A stretch of 64,000 bases of DNA from Ferruginibacter sp. (GTDB lineage: Bacteria; Bacteroidota; Bacteroidia; Chitinophagales; Chitinophagaceae), in the NCBI RefSeq assembly GCF_014377975.1, contig NZ_JACMOO010000171.1:23116-87115 (forward strand), written 5' to 3'. This document shows, in pieces, positions 43,327-53,986 of the stretch. How positions within the stretch are numbered: the first letter of the stretch is position 1; each line of letters opens with the position of its first letter. A program made the translations under genes and the position numbers. The notes beneath the pieces are model-generated. The model saw only the letters and a program-made list of their open reading frames with translations, ran no database searches and was not told the origin of the DNA.

Positions 43327-45780
43327 TTATTTATTTTTAAATTTCATCTCCAGAACTTTCATAAAATAACCGCCCACAACGCTTCTTGCCTGAAAACCTA
43401 CCATCTTGCCATCGGTCGTTTCATGCCAGTCGCTGATGGGCACCCTGGAGGTTGTTTGTGTTGCGTATTTATAGATAGGGTCTGCCAGCGCATGAAAATC
43501 TTTTTGATCCGCTGCCAGTACGGATGTCCATATCACCCAATCTGATTTGGTGTAGGTTTTTCTGCTATCTAAAGGCAACCCAAATTCATTTTGTTTAGTG
43601 AGGTAATATTTTACTTCCTTTTGATATACCTCTTTTGGGAAATAATTTAATTTTAGCACCTTGTCCCAAACCAAATTATATTTCTGGCTCCAGGTATTTT
43701 TATCGTTAAAAGTTAAGGAATAATGATCGCCGTCTGCGGCCATGCTCATCCATTTTGTTACCATATCTTTTGTAATGCTGCGGTACTTTGCAGCGATGTT
43801 CAGCTCGCCTGCTTTCTCTGCTATTTGTACATATCCACCCAATGCAACAATGGCTTTCATGGACAGATTGGCATTGCGTGCAAGGTGGCCTGCAAAATCA
43901 TCGGTGCACAATTGCAGTGCAGGGTCAATACCTTCCTTACTTAAATAACCGGCCCATACAGCCAGTGTTTTCCAATGTTTTTTTGCATATGCTGCATTGC
44001 CTTCCGCTTTGCAAACAGCAGCAGTAAGCACCATCATATTGCCACATTCTTCTACCGGCATATCTTCACCATAGGTTTGCCCGTTGGCGATGGGATAGGT
44101 TCCCAAATCGTGTGAGGGAAAGGGTTTTGGCCATTTACCACTTTCGCTGTAATAAAATATTCCGTTTAACATGCCTTCAAACAATTGCGGATTGTAGGCA
44201 AGATATAAAGGCGACGAAGGATAGGTAACATCTACTGTATTGATTGAACCGTTGCTAAAATTTTCTTTTGACAAAAACAACAATTCACCTTGCGGGCTTT
44301 TAACCAGTTTATGTGCAGCAATGCTTTGGCGGTACGCCAGCTCACATAATTTTGCATAGTCTTCGCCACCCGCTTTAACCGCATCGCTGTGAATCATTTT
44401 ATTAACAGCATCACATTTTTGCAGTGTTGCCTTGTAATCAGCAGCGGCCTGCGACAATAGTTGTTCAAACTTTACAGTACCGCTTTGATTCCAGTAAGGA
44501 CGCAGATTGGTTTTAAAATATTGTATGGAATACAAATCATCGTAGCCCAATAATATCAGTTGTTCTTTAGAGGTGGTGCCTACTTTACCCATACTTACAA
44601 TGGTATTTAGCAGCAGATGTTTTCCGTTGTTTAACTTACCTGCCCCTGGGTTAAATAAATTTGATACGTCGCCATCTTCCGATACAGATTGTTTTACTCC
44701 CGGACCGGAGGGTACTGCTACATACATATACCCCCAGTCAATGCGCAGGTCATCACCTTTTTTTTGTAACACAGGCTGTTCAACGGTTCCAGCTTTTAAT
44801 ATAGATAAGCTTCCCGATTTATATTGCTGCGTGGCCATCGCTTGTGCAGGACTATTTGCCGCTATATCTGTGGAAGCACCAAAATACAACTGAACATCAT
44901 GCAGCGCACCATCCGTTGATTTCACTATGGTGCTGATATAGGAAACAGGCCTTGCCAGGATGGTAAGGTTATTGATCAGCAATGGCGAAGTAAACGTAAG
45001 TAAGAGATTTATTTTGCCGCAGGTAAAGTTGTACACGGTTTGTGTAGCGTTTAATTTTACACTGTTTTGCATGGCCGTTTGTATTGAATTGCCGGTGGCA
45101 GCCTTTGGTTCTTCAACAATACCTGCATCCAGCATGGCGCCGCCTACATTGTTGATTACATGTATGGCTAAAACATTACCGTCTTTTTTTAATTTACTTT
45201 TTGTTGCGTCTGTAATGGGCAGATAAATATATTTGTTGGTCCAACCTATTTTTTTGTAAACAAGTTCATCATTTAAATAGGCTTCTACATCATCATCATG
45301 ACTTAATTTTAAAAACAGGTTATTTAAGTTTAAATCGTTCACCGAAAACGTTCTTCTCATCCAGATATTTTTTGAAAGCCATTTAGTTTTTACTATGCTT
45401 TCATTGTCACCAAAAGGAGCGATGCCTTTTTTCCACTTACTGTCATTAAAGCCAGTAGTCATCCATTCTTCAGCAGGTTTATCTTCGGTATAAACGGCTT
45501 CATAATTTACTTCGTCACTGGCAGGCAGAATGGTTTTGTATACTTTACCAGCATTCCCCAAAAAACGATAAGTTTCGCCATCTACTTTTATCATTCCAAT
45601 TAAAGAATGATCGGCATCCGTCCAGTGTTTTGTGGGCGAAGCTGTTAATTCATCCGTGGTTGACCAGATGCTGAAATACGGATCATGCGTAATTAAAGGA
45701 TAGGCAGGCGCTTTACTGCTCTGTGCAAAAACTACCCAGGCATTCAAAATAAAAAAACACGATACAATCAATTTCTTCAT
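43327..45780 (-). CDS. DUF4965/glutaminase-domain secreted protein
   Basis: An 817-residue protein with a signal peptide ending VVFAQ. The layout matches the glutaminase A-like multidomain family: DUF4964 near the start (PAYPLITHDPYFSIWS), DUF5127-like beta domain, then DUF4965 and DUF1793 helical domains (NSMNxxE-type stretches such as YGEDMPVEECGNMM). ATG 45780 gives the signal peptide MKKLIVSCFFILNAW; an ATG 16 codons upstream is less likely. The family is named after a fungal glutaminase, but members in sugar-utilization loci probably act on glycans. It lies between the GH2 and clan-A genes. Confidence 0.85.
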   Translation of the reverse strand: MKKLIVSCFFILNAWVVFAQSSKAPAYPLITHDPYFSIWSTTDELTASPTKHWTDADHSLIGMIKVDGETYRFLGNAGKVYKTILPASDEVNYEAVYTEDKPAEEWMTTGFNDSKWKKGIAPFGDNESIVKTKWLSKNIWMRRTFSVNDLNLNNLFLKLSHDDDVEAYLNDELVYKKIGWTNKYIYLPITDATKSKLKKDGNVLAIHVINNVGGAMLDAGIVEEPKAATGNSIQTAMQNSVKLNATQTVYNFTCGKINLLLTFTSPLLINNLTILARPVSYISTIVKSTDGALHDVQLYFGASTDIAANSPAQAMATQQYKSGSLSILKAGTVEQPVLQKKGDDLRIDWGYMYVAVPSGPGVKQSVSEDGDVSNLFNPGAGKLNNGKHLLLNTIVSMGKVGTTSKEQLILLGYDDLYSIQYFKTNLRPYWNQSGTVKFEQLLSQAAADYKATLQKCDAVNKMIHSDAVKAGGEDYAKLCELAYRQSIAAHKLVKSPQGELLFLSKENFSNGSINTVDVTYPSSPLYLAYNPQLFEGMLNGIFYYSESGKWPKPFPSHDLGTYPIANGQTYGEDMPVEECGNMMVLTAAVCKAEGNAAYAKKHWKTLAVWAGYLSKEGIDPALQLCTDDFAGHLARNANLSMKAIVALGGYVQIAEKAGELNIAAKYRSITKDMVTKWMSMAADGDHYSLTFNDKNTWSQKYNLVWDKVLKLNYFPKEVYQKEVKYYLTKQNEFGLPLDSRKTYTKSDWVIWTSVLAADQKDFHALADPIYKYATQTTSRVPISDWHETTDGKMVGFQARSVVGGYFMKVLEMKFKNK

Positions 45781-45836
45781 GATACAATAATTTATTTTTA
45801 GTTGGCTTTTATGGACAAAATCTTTCATTTTAAATT

Positions 45837-47669
45837 TTAGTTTTCAGCGTGTGTAAGCCTGGTATTGAGCGCTCTCAATTTGTCTACAGGCATTTTAATT
45901 ACTTTTCTGTCGTAGGTAATAAATCCATTTATTTCTCCTTCCACATCCGTAGTTTGAGTGTACACCGCCGCTGATAACCCTTTTTCAATCAGTGCAGGTA
46001 TATTGTTAATTAACTCCGTATATCTTGTAAGTAATGCGTCATTATTTTTAAAACTCTGGTAGCCCCAGTTATTTTTTGTTTGCCAGGTATGGCCTTCAAC
46101 CGGTAACCCAAGACCTCCAAATTCACCCAGTACCAATATTCTTTTTGTACCAAATAATTCGGGGTCCGGCATTAGCGGCTCAGGATAATTGTGCAGGTCG
46201 ATGATGGGACCAACATCCACAAAGTTGCCGCCACTTGCAGTATTCACCAGCCGGCTTGGATCTTTTTGCATTGTCCATTCAACAATCTCTTTTGTTTTAA
46301 ACTGGCCCCAGGCTTCGTTAAAAGGTACCCATACTACTATGCAGGGAAAGTTGTGCAGGTCCTGCATAATCTCGTTCCATTCGGTACGGTATATTTTTTC
46401 CGATTCCGGCGTACGATCTTTATCTGTTGCCCTGCCGTAAACACCCGGACGGTTTTCCCATTCGTTACCAAGGTCACCGGTAGGCATATCCTGCCATACC
46501 AACATGCCTAATTTATCGCAGTAATTGTACCACCTGGCACTTTCCGTTTTTGTGTGCTTGCGAATTAAATTGAAACCCATTTCTTTTGTCTTCTTAATAT
46601 CAAATTTCAGGGCTTCATCTGTTGGTGCCGTGTACAATCCATCCGGCCACCAGCCCTGGTCGAGCGGACCAAACTGAAATACAAATTCGTTGTTCAGTAA
46701 CATTCTCTGAATACCATTTTTATCAGCCTTCATGGAAATTTTGCGCATGGCGAAATAAGATTTCACTTCATCTATCTTTTTACCATTGCGCATCAGCGTA
46801 ATGGTGAGGTCGTATAAAAAAGGACTGTTGGGCGACCACAGCTGAGGATTAGCGATCAACACTGTTGCGGTACTACCGGACTGCAATTTTTGTTCAGCAA
46901 TTTTTTCACTGCCTTTAAATGCACTTACCATTATTTCATCGCCGGCTTGCATGCTTTCTACATTTGCTTCCACCTGCAAAGACTGTTTATCTAGATCCGG
47001 CGTTTGCTTTGTACTGCTGATGTATGTTTTGGGAACTGCCTCCAGCCAAACTGTTTGCCAGATGCCTGTTACAGGCGTATACCAGATACCATTGGGATTT
47101 CTTATCTGCTTGCCCCTTGGCTGCGGACCTTCATCGGTTGGATCCCATACCCGGATGGAGATTTGCTGACTGCCTTTTTTTGTAATGGCATTGGTGATGT
47201 CAAAACTAAACGGATCATAACCGCCCTGGTGTTGGCCTACATGCGTTCCGTTTATATATACGTCGCATTGCCAGTCAACCGCGCCAAACTGCAGCAATAC
47301 TTTATTATTTTTAAAATTGGCGGGAAGTACAATACTTTTTTGATACCACAACACGCTGTCTTTACCAACAGTTTTACCAACGCCTGACAATGCCGATTCT
47401 ACCGCAAACGGTACCACAATTTTTCCGGCAAAGGAAGCTGGTATTGTTTGCTGTGTTTTTGGCAGAATGTTGTACTGCCAAAAGCCATTTAAATTAAGCC
47501 AGTTGGTTCTTACCATTTGCGGCCGAGGATATTCTTGCAGGGGTTTTGCGGGATCTACCTTTTCGGCCCATGGCGTAACAATTTTATCCCCTGCAATCTT
47601 CCAGTCGTTTTGGGCTAACGTTCTGCAGCTTACAAGCACAACAAAAAAGAGCAATGTAATTTTTTTCAT
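45837..47669 (-). CDS. Secreted GH2 family glycoside hydrolase
   Basis: A 610-residue protein with a signal peptide (residues 1-19). A jelly-roll sugar-binding domain (about 60-210), an Ig-like domain (215-310) and a TIM-barrel follow. The acid/base Glu452 is in PFNEAWGQ and the nucleophile Glu516 in LGEFGGLG. GH2 covers beta-galactosidase, beta-glucuronidase, beta-mannosidase and arabinosidase activities, so the exact one is open. It is the first enzyme gene after the terminator at 47726-47758 and probably starts a transcript with the DUF4965 gene 56 bp downstream. Confidence 0.9.
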   Translation of the reverse strand: MKKITLLFFVVLVSCRTLAQNDWKIAGDKIVTPWAEKVDPAKPLQEYPRPQMVRTNWLNLNGFWQYNILPKTQQTIPASFAGKIVVPFAVESALSGVGKTVGKDSVLWYQKSIVLPANFKNNKVLLQFGAVDWQCDVYINGTHVGQHQGGYDPFSFDITNAITKKGSQQISIRVWDPTDEGPQPRGKQIRNPNGIWYTPVTGIWQTVWLEAVPKTYISSTKQTPDLDKQSLQVEANVESMQAGDEIMVSAFKGSEKIAEQKLQSGSTATVLIANPQLWSPNSPFLYDLTITLMRNGKKIDEVKSYFAMRKISMKADKNGIQRMLLNNEFVFQFGPLDQGWWPDGLYTAPTDEALKFDIKKTKEMGFNLIRKHTKTESARWYNYCDKLGMLVWQDMPTGDLGNEWENRPGVYGRATDKDRTPESEKIYRTEWNEIMQDLHNFPCIVVWVPFNEAWGQFKTKEIVEWTMQKDPSRLVNTASGGNFVDVGPIIDLHNYPEPLMPDPELFGTKRILVLGEFGGLGLPVEGHTWQTKNNWGYQSFKNNDALLTRYTELINNIPALIEKGLSAAVYTQTTDVEGEINGFITYDRKVIKMPVDKLRALNTRLTHAEN

Positions 47670-47725
47670 TCGATGGTTAAATTTAATCAGGCACCGGTCT
47701 TTTAACCGGCATCCTTGACAATGGT

Positions 47726-47758
47726 AAAAAAAAGGCCATTTAGCCAGCTGCTAAATGG
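47726..47758 (-). terminator. Rho-independent terminator after the SusC-SusD-DUF3823 unit
   Basis: A 9-bp stem (47736-47744 with 47750-47758) with a 5-base loop. On the minus strand it is followed by T residues (A at 47726-47733 on the plus strand). It lies 124 bases beyond the DUF3823 stop and before the GH2 start. Confidence 0.8.
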
Positions 47759-47881
47759 TCCATAATATCTTATTTTTTGAAGTTAATCATAAATACGTTT
47801 CAAGCTATATTTTTCTGTATTCTGCTTTTTAGAAAGACGGCAATATTTTTTGGGTGTCACAACAAACAGCATTTAAATTCT

Positions 47882-48586
47882 TTAAAAAGTAATTTTTTGA
47901 ACAGGAGAAAAAATTCTGTCTTCCACTCCGGAGATTTTTAAACCGATGCGTGCATACACATAATTTTGAGTGGGAACGATCGCCGGGATTGCCACACTCA
48001 GACTTACATTGTTTACATCAACAATTGCAGATCCATCCAAACTTGTACTCGCAATATTATTATCCCCTTCTGAAACAAACTGGGTTTTATTGATGTACAA
48101 TTTTACATTTTCAATATCCTTTGCATGGGCATCGGTTATTATTTTTTCTATTTTAAAGCTACCGGTAACTTTTCCGGAAGCGGCTGCCAGCTGAGGTGTG
48201 CGGATCAGGTAATAAGGCATTACTTCAAGGTCGAGTGTTTGGTTGCCCTTCAGGTTAACGATTAATGTATCCGGATCACCTGCTGCATTTTGCTTCCAGA
48301 TAAAAGGTCCCTGACCATTGGGAATAATCAGCTTGTATTGCCCGTCAAAAAGCAAGGACGAATAAGAGCCGTCTTGCTCAAATGTTTGTGTAATGGCGCC
48401 CACCTTTCCAAAACCGTCCTGGTATAACTGGTAAGGTACCTGGTTATTTTCAAGTTGTAAAGCTTCGCCTTTATAAACCACTTTGCCACTTAAAGTTGTA
48501 GCAGGCGGTTTATAATTATCTTTTTTACAAGACAGTAACATTGCAGCAATTGCCAATGTTAGTATATAATTATATTTAATGGCCAT
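47882..48586 (-). CDS. DUF3823 lipoprotein
   Basis: A 234-residue lipoprotein with lipobox LLSCKKD (Cys near residue 20). The DUF3823 N-terminal domain TTLSGKVVYKGEALQLEN, FGKVGAITQTFEQDGSYSS and the following beta-rich C-terminal domain match proteins that sit directly after SusD in many PULs. There they are thought to bind glycan at the surface. It follows SusD by 24 bp and is the last gene before the terminator. Confidence 0.9.
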   Translation of the reverse strand: MAIKYNYILTLAIAAMLLSCKKDNYKPPATTLSGKVVYKGEALQLENNQVPYQLYQDGFGKVGAITQTFEQDGSYSSLLFDGQYKLIIPNGQGPFIWKQNAAGDPDTLIVNLKGNQTLDLEVMPYYLIRTPQLAAASGKVTGSFKIEKIITDAHAKDIENVKLYINKTQFVSEGDNNIASTSLDGSAIVDVNNVSLSVAIPAIVPTQNYVYARIGLKISGVEDRIFSPVQKITF

Positions 48587-48610
48587 GATCTGTTTATTTA
48601 AAATTGAAAA

Positions 48611-50527
48611 CTATTGGTTGGGTTGTTTAACGATTTTTGGATTGGCTGATCTTACATTGTCATCAATGAAAGAATAGTAATTGCCAAAAAGAAATTTATT
48701 GGCTCCTGTAACTGCCGATGGCAACACAATACTATACACCCATTTACCATTGTCGGGGCTGGCCGGATTGTAATATTTATATGGCCATAACCCGTAAGGC
48801 TGTGTATTCTTTTTTGTAGACGACCCAATATTTGTTACCAGGTCAGCTTCTGTCATTTTAGTACCATCCCAAACAATATGGGCCAGTCTCCATCTTTTAA
48901 GATCATATAAAATGTGCCCTTCAAAAGCCAGCTCTACCCTGCGTTCGTGTACAATTCTGTCAAATGTAATTTGAGCAGGGGTTAAGGGTACTATTAAGCC
49001 TGCCCTTGCTCTTACCTGGTTCATATAATCGGCAGCAACTGCAGTTTGCCCCAGTTCAAAAGCAGCTTCCGCAGCGTTTAGTAAAACTTCTGCGTAGCGG
49101 TATTTTATAAAGGCAACCCCGCTGCCGGTACCCCTTGAACCTGCACCGGGCGTAGGATCCAGGTATTTGCGTATATAAAATCCTGACTGTGTTCTAAATT
49201 CATTGCCATTATAAGGACCGTCTTTACCCAACACCTGTACAGCGGTGGAAGTACCAGGTAACGGCAGTAATTTACTGGCGTCCTGGGTAGTAAAAATTGA
49301 ACCATCCGCTAGTTTATAACCAGCCCAGATATCAAGAGGTTGCCCTTTAAAAGAACTGCCCGGCAAAATAACCGTACCTGCAAGCCTTGCATCGCGGCCA
49401 GCAAAAATATCTGTTTGACTGGTATAGTAAATTGGAACACCTGAACCATTTGTTGCAGGGATGGGTGCAAAACTATTGTCTGCTTTTTCAAAAGCCTCTA
49501 CAAGGTTTAGGGAAGGATTTAAACGGCCTGCATCGCCATTGCCAGATTCTTCCCCTGATGAAAAGGGTTGGTTGTTAACTGTAAAACCGTGTGTTTTTCC
49601 ACTCTTGGGTTTGTAATCTTCTACCAAAATGGCTTCATTGTTTGTTGCATCTTTATCTAAGAACAGGGCTGCAAAATTTTCGGATAAATCGGGTTTGTTT
49701 TTATACAGAGAATAAGCTCCTGCATTACCGTTTATAATTTCCTGTGCTGCCGCCAACGCAGTTGTATAGTAAGCAGTTTCCTTACCCGGGCTGATGCCTA
49801 CTTCGCCACCAGGCAGGGTAACCAGCGGTGTTGCAGCACCGTATTTAGCGATGGAACCGGCATACAGGGCGGCCCTTGCTTCCATGGCCAACGCCGCACC
49901 TTTTGTAGCTCTTGATTTATCGCCCGACTTCAAGGGTAATGCATCTTTGATTGCTTGTGCTTCGCTGATTACAAAATCATAAATATCCGATTCTTTTGCT
50001 CTTGCCTGCTGAAGATACGAGGGGTCGCCATTGAAATCATATTGAAGCGGTGTAAGTATCAGCGGAATACCCCCCATTCTTTTTACCATTTCAAAATAAA
50101 AATTAGCCCTTAAAAAACGCCCCTCTGCCAAAAACCTCGCTTTATCTTGTTCAGACAATGCAGTAGCCGCACTATCCCTTTGAATAAATAAGTTAAGCTC
50201 ACGGATATAATGATAATTATCAAACCAATTTACGCCCCACTCTCCATAGCCCCATCCTGTTCTTTGCACCAGGTAATTACTACCCGTTTCTGATGGATAA
50301 CTTTCACTAAAATCTGCAAACGATCTCCAGCCTCCGTGAAAATCTGAAAATTCCAGCTGACGGCTGTAAAGATCGGCCAGAATGGATACCACCTGTGCCG
50401 GATCTGAAAAAGCCTGTTCGTTTGTAAGCAACGAAGTAGATGGCACGTTTAAAAAATCACTATCTTTTTTGCATCCTCCTAAACCAATCAGAAATGCCAA
50501 AAGTATAATTGCAATAATATTTTTCAT
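48611..50527 (-). CDS. SusD/RagB-family nutrient-binding lipoprotein
   Basis: A 638-residue surface lipoprotein with lipobox GLGGCKKDSD (Cys near residue 19). The SusD/RagB fold is seen in FLRANFYFEMVKRMGGIPLIL (tetratricopeptide-like helices) and YRYAEVLLNAAEAAFELGQTAVAADYMNQVRARAGL near the C-terminus. It is followed by RIVHERRVELAFEGHILYDLKRW, the conserved end pattern. It would cap the SusC porin and deliver oligosaccharides. It starts 18 bp after the SusC stop and is followed closely by DUF3823. Confidence 0.97.
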   Translation of the reverse strand: MKNIIAIILLAFLIGLGGCKKDSDFLNVPSTSLLTNEQAFSDPAQVVSILADLYSRQLEFSDFHGGWRSFADFSESYPSETGSNYLVQRTGWGYGEWGVNWFDNYHYIRELNLFIQRDSAATALSEQDKARFLAEGRFLRANFYFEMVKRMGGIPLILTPLQYDFNGDPSYLQQARAKESDIYDFVISEAQAIKDALPLKSGDKSRATKGAALAMEARAALYAGSIAKYGAATPLVTLPGGEVGISPGKETAYYTTALAAAQEIINGNAGAYSLYKNKPDLSENFAALFLDKDATNNEAILVEDYKPKSGKTHGFTVNNQPFSSGEESGNGDAGRLNPSLNLVEAFEKADNSFAPIPATNGSGVPIYYTSQTDIFAGRDARLAGTVILPGSSFKGQPLDIWAGYKLADGSIFTTQDASKLLPLPGTSTAVQVLGKDGPYNGNEFRTQSGFYIRKYLDPTPGAGSRGTGSGVAFIKYRYAEVLLNAAEAAFELGQTAVAADYMNQVRARAGLIVPLTPAQITFDRIVHERRVELAFEGHILYDLKRWRLAHIVWDGTKMTEADLVTNIGSSTKKNTQPYGLWPYKYYNPASPDNGKWVYSIVLPSAVTGANKFLFGNYYSFIDDNVRSANPKIVKQPNQ

Positions 50528-50545
50528 TTGATCGATTTTTAAATT

Positions 50546-53500
50546 TTATAAAGAAATATGAAACCCTATGTTAACAAATTTATTCTGCGGAAACTGAAGC
50601 CCGTTGTCGTCCGTTACTTCCGGATCAATCCCGTAAGATTTCAGGTTGTCAATAGAGAAAAGATTATAGGTATTTACATAAAATCTGGCACCTTGAATTT
50701 TAATTTTATTAATTAGTTTATTGGGTATAGTATAACCAAGTTCCATCGTTCTTGCACGCAGGTATTTAACGCTGTGCAGCCAAAAAGTAGAGTTCCACTG
50801 GTTACCGTCAGGTCCGCCATAATCGCTGTGGCCATGGCCTGGATTGATTCTGTTGGCAGGATATTTACCCGGCACCCATGCACTGTTTACATCAAACAAA
50901 TCAGTTCTGTGCCACCTGTCTTCAAAAATTGAATTTAAGTTTCCATTATTTTGAAAAGCCCATCTTGTTTCCCAGTTTTGAAACCAGGTATAACCTGCGC
51001 CACCGGAAAAGTCAGCATGAAAATCAAAGTTTTTATAATTAAGTCCAAGCGAAAAACCAAAGTTTACATTGGGTTGTGTGCCATAACCAAAACCAATAGG
51101 CCGCTCATCGTACCCATCAATTTTACCATCGTTGTTTTGATCTTTATAAATCAGGTCGCCGGGAATTAAAGTGCGGTTACCTTTGCCATCAATATTTACT
51201 TTATAGTTATTTATTTCCTCCTGCGATTTAAACTGTCCTATTGTTTCATATCCCCAGTCCATGTGGGCATACCGGTTAACACCTGAGCTGCGGTATTGAT
51301 CCCATGAGTTAAAAAAGCGTGGTTTATAAAAGTCGAGTGTTTTTGTACGTGCATAGCTAAAATTACCACCGATGGTATAATTTAAGTCTCCGGCCTTGCC
51401 TGCATAATTGATAGAAAATTCTCCGCCAAAACTTGCATCACTGTTAAGATTTTCATCCGGCAGATTGTAACCCAGTTCACTCGGAATAACCACATCTGAT
51501 TTAGGGGCAAGTAAACCTGTACGTTTGCGGTAGAAATAATCTACAGAACCGGTAATTTTATTTTTTAATAAAACATAATCAAGTCCAATATCCGTAACCT
51601 TACTTTTTAACCACGAAATATTGGTAACCGGTACTCCCCGGTCTCTTGATCCCACAACGGCATTGTTATTAAATATTGATAAACCCTGATTATAATTGTA
51701 TCCCTGCAAATAGGCGTATTCGCCCACGATGGGACTGTTTGGATCGTTGGGATTTCTGTCATCTCCTAAAACACCGTAAGAACCTCTGAATTTGAGATCG
51801 TTCACAAACGTTTGGTTACCCAGCAATCTTTTAATTAACGGTTCTTCTGTTACCCTCCATCCTGCTGAAATACCGGGAAAATAACCTACCCGTTTATCGG
51901 GCGCAAACAAATAGGATGCATCTCTTCTTGCAGATGCCTCCAGAAAATATCGGTTGGCAAAACTATAGGTAATGCGACCAATATACCCAACCCTTGCCTG
52001 GTATGCATCTTCATCATTGTAGGTATCTGCCGTTGGAAAATAAATCAATGGCAATGCATTGGTAGTAGGTGACGCATGCAGCCAGTTTCTCAGATAATGT
52101 CTTTTGATTCTTTCCGCTACAACCGTTGCCCCAATTGTATGATCGCCAAATTTATTATTGTAATTTAATTGAACCTGTGTATTTACATTTTCCTGTTTGC
52201 GCTGGTCACGTTCCCGCCATGGGTTAGAACTTCCATTGGTACGTTCGTAGATTTTTGTTACCGGGCGATATGTATATGCATCATAAGTATATTCGTGGTT
52301 GTTTAATAAATAATCTTCCAGGTAGTAGGAATAAACACCTTTTAACACCAATCCTTTCACTGCAGGTATCTGCCATTCAGCATCTACGTTGGTGGTAATG
52401 GCACGCCTGGCACTTTTGTATTTACCCGCTATTTTATAATTAAGAAATGCCCAATTGGCTTGAGTATGATCGCCATTGTCCTGCAGGTATTGCGGGTTAT
52501 CGTTTGCGTAGGGTCTGTCCAAAGGCGTGTTTCTAATGATGGCAAATTTTGCCAGGAAATAATCGTCACCACCCGGCACACCAGGGTTTTCTACAATTTC
52601 AGATCTTCCATTTATCTGAACCCCTACTTTTAAACTTTTACTTATCTGGGCAGTTACATTGGACTGTATATTTGTGCGGTTATATTTATACTCCCTTCCC
52701 AAAACAGAATTTTGCGCCAGGTTTGTACCCGAAAGATAGTACCTCACTTTATCTGAACCACCAGTTAAATTCGCGTTCAAAGAAGTTTGCGGTGCATTTT
52801 TTTTGATGACAAAATCCGTCCAGTCAAAACTTCTGTAAGCGGGATCAGTACCGATTTTATATTTATCCAGTTCCGCCTGTGTTATTCCAGTGCTGCCAGA
52901 AGTATTTACCTCGGCTTCTGCACGGTAACGCATGTAATCGTACGAACTTTTTACTACCTGTGGAAACCTTGTCCAGTTTTGAGCACCGGTGTAAACATCT
53001 AAGTTTACCTTTGATTTATCATTTAATTTTCCTCTTTTAGTTGTAACCACCACCACACCGTTTGCAGCCCGTACACCATAAATAGCGGCCGAAGCATCTT
53101 TTAAAATGGTAATACTTTCCACATCATTTGGCGACAGGTTATCAAACTGGTTGATATCAGATTGTATGCCATCAATTACAAACAAGGGCGTACCCATATT
53201 GCGTATCTGAATGTTTGCTGTAGAACCTGGTCTTCCATCTGACATTCTGAAAGTTACACCCGGTAATTTACCCGCCAACCCTGTGCTAACGGTAGAACCA
53301 CCGTGCACCCGATCCAGGTCTTTTGCATTAACGGTTGATATGGCGCCTGTTAAGGCCTGTTTGTTTTTTGTACCATAACCAATTACAATTACTTCATCCA
53401 GATCATTTTTAACCCTTGTTAACAGTACAGTAAAATCAGTTTTGGTACCCACTTTCATTGATTGGCTGACATAGCCTACTGTTGTAACAACAAGCGTAGA

Positions 53501-53773
53501 CTTTGCATTTGCCACCTGTAGTGTAAACCTACCCTGCTCATTTGTAGTAGCAGCATTGGTGGTTCCTTTTTCTGTTATAGTAGATTGAGCCAGACCATTG
53601 CCGCTGCTGTCTTTTACAGTACCAGACACGGTAATACTACCCGTTTGCTGCGCAATGGCAACCGACGAAAAAAGACAGATAATAACAGAAAATAAAAGGG
53701 ATTTTCTTTTTTTCCAGAAGCTGGATGCAGCCGGTGAAATCAACGGCACAGTTTGTTTGGTATAACATTTCAT
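50546..53773 (-). CDS. SusC/RagA TonB-linked outer-membrane transporter
   Basis: A 1075-residue outer-membrane protein. ATG 53773 (MKCYTKQTV) is used; the longer frame needs a TTG. Its signal peptide ends at SSVAIAQQ. A carboxypeptidase-D-like regulatory domain follows (ITVSGTVKDSSGNGLAQ). The plug begins around VIVIGYGTKNKQALTGAIS, with IRNMGTPLFVIDGI and NDVESITILKDASAAIYG. The rest is a 22-strand barrel ending in NKFVNIGFHISL. It imports oligosaccharides with TonB energy and pairs with SusD. It is divergent from the sensor kinase. Confidence 0.97.
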   Translation of the reverse strand: MKCYTKQTVPLISPAASSFWKKRKSLLFSVIICLFSSVAIAQQTGSITVSGTVKDSSGNGLAQSTITEKGTTNAATTNEQGRFTLQVANAKSTLVVTTVGYVSQSMKVGTKTDFTVLLTRVKNDLDEVIVIGYGTKNKQALTGAISTVNAKDLDRVHGGSTVSTGLAGKLPGVTFRMSDGRPGSTANIQIRNMGTPLFVIDGIQSDINQFDNLSPNDVESITILKDASAAIYGVRAANGVVVVTTKRGKLNDKSKVNLDVYTGAQNWTRFPQVVKSSYDYMRYRAEAEVNTSGSTGITQAELDKYKIGTDPAYRSFDWTDFVIKKNAPQTSLNANLTGGSDKVRYYLSGTNLAQNSVLGREYKYNRTNIQSNVTAQISKSLKVGVQINGRSEIVENPGVPGGDDYFLAKFAIIRNTPLDRPYANDNPQYLQDNGDHTQANWAFLNYKIAGKYKSARRAITTNVDAEWQIPAVKGLVLKGVYSYYLEDYLLNNHEYTYDAYTYRPVTKIYERTNGSSNPWRERDQRKQENVNTQVQLNYNNKFGDHTIGATVVAERIKRHYLRNWLHASPTTNALPLIYFPTADTYNDEDAYQARVGYIGRITYSFANRYFLEASARRDASYLFAPDKRVGYFPGISAGWRVTEEPLIKRLLGNQTFVNDLKFRGSYGVLGDDRNPNDPNSPIVGEYAYLQGYNYNQGLSIFNNNAVVGSRDRGVPVTNISWLKSKVTDIGLDYVLLKNKITGSVDYFYRKRTGLLAPKSDVVIPSELGYNLPDENLNSDASFGGEFSINYAGKAGDLNYTIGGNFSYARTKTLDFYKPRFFNSWDQYRSSGVNRYAHMDWGYETIGQFKSQEEINNYKVNIDGKGNRTLIPGDLIYKDQNNDGKIDGYDERPIGFGYGTQPNVNFGFSLGLNYKNFDFHADFSGGAGYTWFQNWETRWAFQNNGNLNSIFEDRWHRTDLFDVNSAWVPGKYPANRINPGHGHSDYGGPDGNQWNSTFWLHSVKYLRARTMELGYTIPNKLINKIKIQGARFYVNTYNLFSIDNLKSYGIDPEVTDDNGLQFPQNKFVNIGFHISL

Positions 53774-53986
53774 TAGCAAGAAATTGTTTCGTTAATAATG
53801 GTGTAATCGTTTACATAATTTACATGGATGGTGTCCATTTTTAAATTATGCTGTAAAATAAAAACATATTTTTGGGGCAGCTGATTCCTTACGTATCAGA
53901 ATCTTTGCAAAATGTTACATTTTGTATTTCGTTTTATTATCTAATGTAAAATGCTTTTATTTAGAAACAATTATCGCCGGGATTGC
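53774..53986. promoter_or_regulatory. Divergent control region between SusC and the sensor kinase
   Basis: This 213-bp region should hold the promoters of both divergent units and the target of the AraC-type regulator. A loose inverted repeat (TGGATGGTGTCCA) begins at 53825. No perfect Bacteroidota promoter was found. Confidence 0.45.
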
